From positions 1 through 64,000 of the forward strand of contig SVQP01000007.1 of assembly GCA_015065285.1 (NCBI GenBank): a stretch of 64,000 bases of DNA. Reading direction: 5' to 3'. Below the pieces are notes generated by a model that had not been told where the DNA came from, did not search any database, and saw nothing but the letters and a program-made list of their open reading frames with translations. The stretch is from Oscillospiraceae bacterium (lineage in GTDB: Bacteria; Bacillota; Clostridia; Oscillospirales; CAG-272). Made by a program: the position numbers and the translations under genes. Position 1 is the first letter of the stretch, and the number at the start of each line of letters is the position of its first letter. Of the stretch, positions 61,132 through 64,000 are shown piece by piece.

Positions 61132-61734
61132 ATGACTGCTTTTAACACAAGAAGAAACCTCTTAGCTCTTTTGCTTGCAGTTGTTCTCGCTTGCTCTCTG
61201 TTCACCGTAGGCGTTTTCGCAGGTGAGGAATCCACCACCACCGCCGCAGAGGAAACTACCACTGCAGCAGAGGAAACCACTACCGAAGCAGAGACCACTG
61301 AGGGTGAAACTACCGAGGCAGGATCTACCGAAGGAACCACCGCACAGGGTACTACCGAAAAGGAGTCTGAAGAGACTACCGAAGAGGATCCCTGGTATGT
61401 ATCTATGTGGCTCGACAATAACAACAAGCTGAACGTACCCAAGATTATCGTTTGGGCGCTGGTTGTTCTCGGTCTGATCGCAGGCGTTGTATTCTGCATT
61501 ATCAAGAGAGAAAAGGTTGGCGAATTCCTGCGCGCTCTGAAGAGCGAGAACAAGAGAATCGTATGGAGCTCTTGGAAGGACACCCGCAAGAACACTCTGG
61601 TTGTTCTGGCTGTGGTTATCGCAATCACTCTGATCATCGCACTGTTCAACTTTGCACTTGAGATGATTCTGGGTGGATCTAAGGCAAGCTTCGGAACAAG
61701 CCTGCTTGACCTGATCGTATCTCTTTTCAAGTAA
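61132..61734 (+). CDS. secE: Preprotein translocase subunit SecE with long N-terminal extension
   Basis: A 200-residue protein; bacterial SecE in Firmicutes is normally about 60-75. The SecE domain is at about 128-182: FLRALKSENKRIVWSSWKDT and the helix TLVVLAVVIAITLIIALFNF. The usual VxWP motif reads VWSS. Before it lie a signal-like hydrophobic segment (8-30), a Thr/Glu-rich linker (31-86, TTE repeats) and an extra helix (about 104-125). The linker resembles those of the surface lipoproteins here. SecE links SecY and SecA-driven export. ATG 61132 has a GGGGGGAGAG site, which supports the long form. Confidence 0.85.
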   Translation: MTAFNTRRNLLALLLAVVLACSLFTVGVFAGEESTTTAAEETTTAAEETTTEAETTEGETTEAGSTEGTTAQGTTEKESEETTEEDPWYVSMWLDNNNKLNVPKIIVWALVVLGLIAGVVFCIIKREKVGEFLRALKSENKRIVWSSWKDTRKNTLVVLAVVIAITLIIALFNFALEMILGGSKASFGTSLLDLIVSLFK

Positions 61735-61750
61735 GCGGCGGTATTGAGCG

Positions 61751-62293
61751 ATGAGCGATATCGATGCTATGAACGTTGGCCCAAGATGGTATGTGGCGCA
61801 CACCTATTCGGGTTACGAAAACAAAGTTAAGACCAGCCTTGAAAAAATCGTTGAAAACCGCGGCTTGGGAGATCTGATTTTTGATGTCAGAGTTCCTGTA
61901 GAAACCGTCGTGGAAAAGAGCGGAAGCGAAGAAAAGATCACCGAGGTCAAGATCTTCCCCAGCTACGTGCTGATCAAAATGGTCATGACCGATGAATCCT
62001 GGCACGCTGTCCGCAACATCACCGGAGTCACCGGCTTTGTCGGACCCGGATCCCGTCCTACTCCTCTGACCCCTGAAGAGGTCGAGGCGCTGAACATTGA
62101 AGAGGTCAAGGTAAAGCTGTCCTTCAACGTAGGCGACACAGTAGAGGTTGTCAACGGCCTGTTCGAAGGCTACAGTGGCGTTGTCCAGTCTATCTCGGAC
62201 GACCTGAAAAACGTTACGGTACTCGTTAAGAGAGGTCGCCGTGACATGCCTGTCGAGCTTGATGCATCCATGATCAAGCCGGCAAATCAGTGA
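61751..62293 (+). CDS. nusG: Transcription termination/antitermination factor NusG
   Basis: A 180-residue protein. The N-terminal NGN domain (RWYVAHTYSGYENKVKTSLE, FPSYVLIKMVMTDESWHAVR) and C-terminal KOW domain (FNVGDTVEVVNGLFEGYSGV) are complete. It binds RNA polymerase and couples it to ribosomes or Rho. It starts 16 bp after secE; a second ATG lies 18 bp further in. Confidence 0.96.
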   Translation: MSDIDAMNVGPRWYVAHTYSGYENKVKTSLEKIVENRGLGDLIFDVRVPVETVVEKSGSEEKITEVKIFPSYVLIKMVMTDESWHAVRNITGVTGFVGPGSRPTPLTPEEVEALNIEEVKVKLSFNVGDTVEVVNGLFEGYSGVVQSISDDLKNVTVLVKRGRRDMPVELDASMIKPANQ

Positions 62294-62333
62294 TCCGATC
62301 AAGGATCAAAGCTGTCCTATGATAGGGCAGGAA

Positions 62334-62398
62334 CAGTGGGAGGGAGAAAAATTCTGCAATTCTCCCGCACAAGTACCACATATGGAGGTTAAGTAAAA
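62334..62398 (+). promoter_or_regulatory. Possible rplK leader hairpin
   Basis: The 105-bp nusG-rplK gap holds GTGGGAG, a stem GGGAGAA / TTCTCCC (about 62342-62365), then ACCACATATGGAGG. GTGG can pair with ACCAC, enclosing the stem just before the rplK ribosome site. This resembles leaders seen before rplK in other Firmicutes and may mediate feedback; this is an inference. Confidence 0.4.
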
Positions 62399-62824
62399 AT
62401 GGCAAAGAAAGTATTAGGGTATATCAAGTTGCAGCTGCCCGCAGGTAAGGCTACTCCTCAGCCTCCCGTAGGTCCCGCTCTGGGTCAGTACGGTGTTGCA
62501 ATTCCCGTATTTACAAAAGAGTTCAACGAAAGAACCAAGAATGACATCGGTCTGACGATCCCCGTTGTTATTACCGTATATGCAGACCGTTCCTTCACCT
62601 TTATCACCAAGACTCCTCCCGCACCCGTTCTGATCAAGAAGGCTTGCGGTCTGGAATCCGGTTCGGCTAAGCCCAACAAGGATAAGGTTGCAAAGATCAC
62701 CAAGGAACAGGTCAGAAAGATCGCAGAGACCAAGATGCCCGACCTGAACGCTGCTGACATCGAAGCTGCTATGAGCATGATCGCCGGCACCGCACGCAGC
62801 ATGGGCGTTGTGGTTGAAGACTAA
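62399..62824 (+). CDS. rplK: Ribosomal protein L11 (uL11)
   Basis: A 141-residue protein of standard length. [20 protein letters not shown] and [20 protein letters not shown] are the N-terminal hallmarks, and the RNA-binding C-terminal domain ends [11 protein letters not shown]. It binds the GTPase-associated centre of 23S rRNA. It has a GGAGG site and lies 17 bp upstream of rplA. Confidence 0.97.
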   Translation: MAKKVLGYIKLQLPAGKATPQPPVGPALGQYGVAIPVFTKEFNERTKNDIGLTIPVVITVYADRSFTFITKTPPAPVLIKKACGLESGSAKPNKDKVAKITKEQVRKIAETKMPDLNAADIEAAMSMIAGTARSMGVVVED

Positions 62825-62841
62825 GAAGGAGGTATGGCGTA

Positions 62842-63537
62842 ATGGCAAAGATGGGTAAAAAGTATTCCGATAGCGTAAAGCTGATCGAGAAGTCCAAGTT
62901 GTATGATACCGCAGAAGCTCTTGCATTGGTATGCCAGACTTCCAAGGCAAAGTTTGACGAGACTGTAGAAGTACACGTTCGTCTGGGTGTTGACTCCCGT
63001 CACGCTGACCAGCAGGTCAGAGGTGCAGTAGTTCTGCCCAACGGTACCGGTAAGACCGTAAGAACCCTGGTATTCGCTAAGGGTGACAACGTTCAGGCTG
63101 CTATTGATGCAGGCGCTGATTACGTTGGCGGCGCTGAGTACGCTGAAAAGATCCAGAAGGAAAACTGGTTTGATTTTGACGTTGTAATCGCATCTCCCGA
63201 TATGATGGGCGTTATCGGCCGTCTGGGTAAGGTTCTGGGTCCTAAGGGCCTGATGCCTTCTCCTAAGGCAGGCACCGTTACCCCTGACGTAGCTCGCGCA
63301 GTTCGCGAGGCTAAGGCCGGTAAGATCGAGTACCGTCTTGACAAGACCAACATCATCCACTGCCCCATTGGCAAGGCATCCTTCGGCGCTGAGAAGCTGC
63401 AGGAGAACTTTGACACTCTGCTGGGTGCCATTATCAAGGCAAAGCCCGCAGCAGCAAAGGGTCAGTATATCAAGAGCTGTGTTGTGGCTTCCACCATGGG
63501 CCCCGGCATCAAGATCAACGGCGCAAAGCTGAGCTGA
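62842..63537 (+). CDS. rplA: Ribosomal protein L1 (uL1)
   Basis: A 231-residue protein of standard length. Typical segments are [40 protein letters not shown] and [21 protein letters not shown]1 forms the 23S rRNA stalk and often represses its own operon. It starts after an AGAAGGAGG site. The usual next genes, rplJ and rplL, do not follow; a strong terminator and repeats do instead, so those genes lie elsewhere or beyond the window. Confidence 0.97.
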   Translation: MAKMGKKYSDSVKLIEKSKLYDTAEALALVCQTSKAKFDETVEVHVRLGVDSRHADQQVRGAVVLPNGTGKTVRTLVFAKGDNVQAAIDAGADYVGGAEYAEKIQKENWFDFDVVIASPDMMGVIGRLGKVLGPKGLMPSPKAGTVTPDVARAVREAKAGKIEYRLDKTNIIHCPIGKASFGAEKLQENFDTLLGAIIKAKPAAAKGQYIKSCVVASTMGPGIKINGAKLS

Positions 63538-63554
63538 TTTTAGCTTTTGGATAG

Positions 63555-63591
63555 AAAAAACGCACGATGCATTTGCATCGTGCGTTTTTTT
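63555..63591 (+). terminator. Rho-independent terminator after rplA
   Basis: A perfect 11-bp stem CGCACGATGCA / TGCATCGTGCG (63561-63571, 63574-63584) is flanked by A6 and T7. Confidence 0.93.
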
Positions 63592-63738
63592 GTTTACTTC
63601 ATAACATTTTTTCATCCGTAGGGGAGACCTGTGGTCTCCCGCGGGCGAACACAGTTCGCCCCTACCGTGTGGTTTAGGTAAATGTTTCGTATTTTTCCGA
63701 TAAGAACATCACCCATTTGCATCGTGCGTTTTTTTGTT
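63571..63738 (+). repeat. 24-bp direct repeat of the rplA terminator arm
   Basis: Bases 63571-63594 (ATTTGCATCGTGCG, seven T, GTT) recur exactly at 63715-63738, 144 bp downstream. The REP-like pair lies between them. The second copy lacks the left arm and cannot form the terminator stem. Confidence 0.85.
63618..63665. repeat. Two abutting REP-like GTAG hairpins, inverted
   Basis: A 24-nt unit at 63618-63641 (GTAGGGGAGACC...CCCG) directly meets a unit in the opposite orientation at 63642-63665 (minus strand GTAGGGGCGAAC...CCCG). Internal stem bases differ between units but remain paired. Confidence 0.78.
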
Positions 63739-63742
63739 GTGA

Positions 63743-63879
63743 AGTGATATTTGCCCTTTGGGCAGTGATATTTTGGCTTTGCCAAAGTGATATTGAAGCC
63801 TTGCGGCTTCAGTGATATTCTGTTCGCCGCGGGCGAACAGAGTTGGCATACTGTTCCGATTTTATCGGAACAGTATGCC
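63743..63879. repeat. Structured repeat element, copy 2 (AGTGATATT units between perfect hairpins)
   Basis: AGTGATATT occurs at 63743, 63764, 63786 and 63811. It separates the hairpins GCCC-TTT-GGGC, TTGGC-TTT-GCCAA, GAAGCC-TTGC-GGCTTC and CTGTTCGCC-GCG-GGCGAACAG. The element ends in a 16-bp perfect stem (63845-63860 with 63864-63879). The layout and the junction (GCGAACAGAGTTGGCATACTG) match copy 1. From 63880 to the window end no gene can be confirmed. Confidence 0.8.
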
Positions 63880-64000
63880 ATACCCCCAGCCAACTCTGCC
63901 ACCGCTTTTCAGACGCTGTACAAACGCGCGTCGCAGCGAGGTATTTGTGGGCAGACGATCGGGGTTGCGCTCTGCCGTGTCAAACAAGCACCAAAGGCTC

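Noticed and set aside
63743-63879. Possible integron attC sites
   Set aside because: The hairpins are perfect and lack the unpaired bases and R/L box pattern of attC. No integrase is seen.
63612-63902. A 96-codon minus-strand frame
   Set aside because: It is made entirely of REP hairpins and the AGTGATATT element and has no ribosome site.

Overview
The window looks like a chromosomal segment of an uncultured, probably gut or rumen, Gram-positive anaerobe of the class Clostridia. This rests on Shine-Dalgarno (SD) starts, many TTGACA/TATAAT promoters with 17-18 bp spacing, lipoproteins with Thr/Glu-rich linkers, many carbohydrate and peptide scavenging genes, and the Firmicutes order rpmG-secE-nusG-rplK-rplA. 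The family cannot be fixed from sequence alone. No tRNA, rRNA, CRISPR array, plasmid origin or prophage was seen.

Layout. 1-125: right end of an IS3-family element. 365-7603: large surface lipoprotein with a discoidin-like domain, manA (minus), then an overlapping HD phosphohydrolase / GH127 glycosidase / DUF3737 cluster. 7635-8554: small membrane protein, then queT behind a candidate preQ1 riboswitch. 8589-13536 (minus): a degenerate PlsY homologue, a SAM methyltransferase and a secreted GH106-like protein in overlapping order. 13711-16653: four tandem paralogous membrane proteins, followed by a structured repeat. 17061-30924: GH4 alpha-galactosidase, MATE exporter, HD hydrolase, Na/Pi cotransporter, endonuclease III, heterodimeric ABC exporter, acyl-ACP thioesterase, class II aldolase, MazF toxin and pyruvate kinase. 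31.06-31.9 kb: a gene-free nested palindrome of about 850 bp.

31991-47937 (minus) is the most striking operon: a 2,908-residue membrane-anchored subtilase with BspA-type leucine-rich repeats, followed closely by an oligopeptide-binding lipoprotein, two permeases, two ATPases and a small membrane protein. It reads as a combined peptide cutting and uptake system. Divergent from it (48288-53031) are three lipoproteins. The first carries a thioredoxin-like CxxC domain, and the first two share a domain I do not recognise. 53345-56196 (minus) encodes a second, cytoplasmic GH106-like protein with a ribbon-helix-helix regulator and a membrane protein. 56361-60665 carries the UPF0237/UPF0210 pair, a YgjV-like protein, DUF1836, Mini-RNase III and a cyclophilin. 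60954-63537 is the L33-SecE-NusG-L11-L1 operon, with an unusually long SecE.

Non-coding structure is unusually rich. It includes two copies of an element built from AGTGATATT spacers between perfect but unrelated hairpins, each next to a terminator; seven REP-like hairpins with a conserved GTAG foot; the 850-bp nested palindrome; and a 24-bp direct duplication of a terminator arm. These and the candidate riboswitch are the best leads for new biology.
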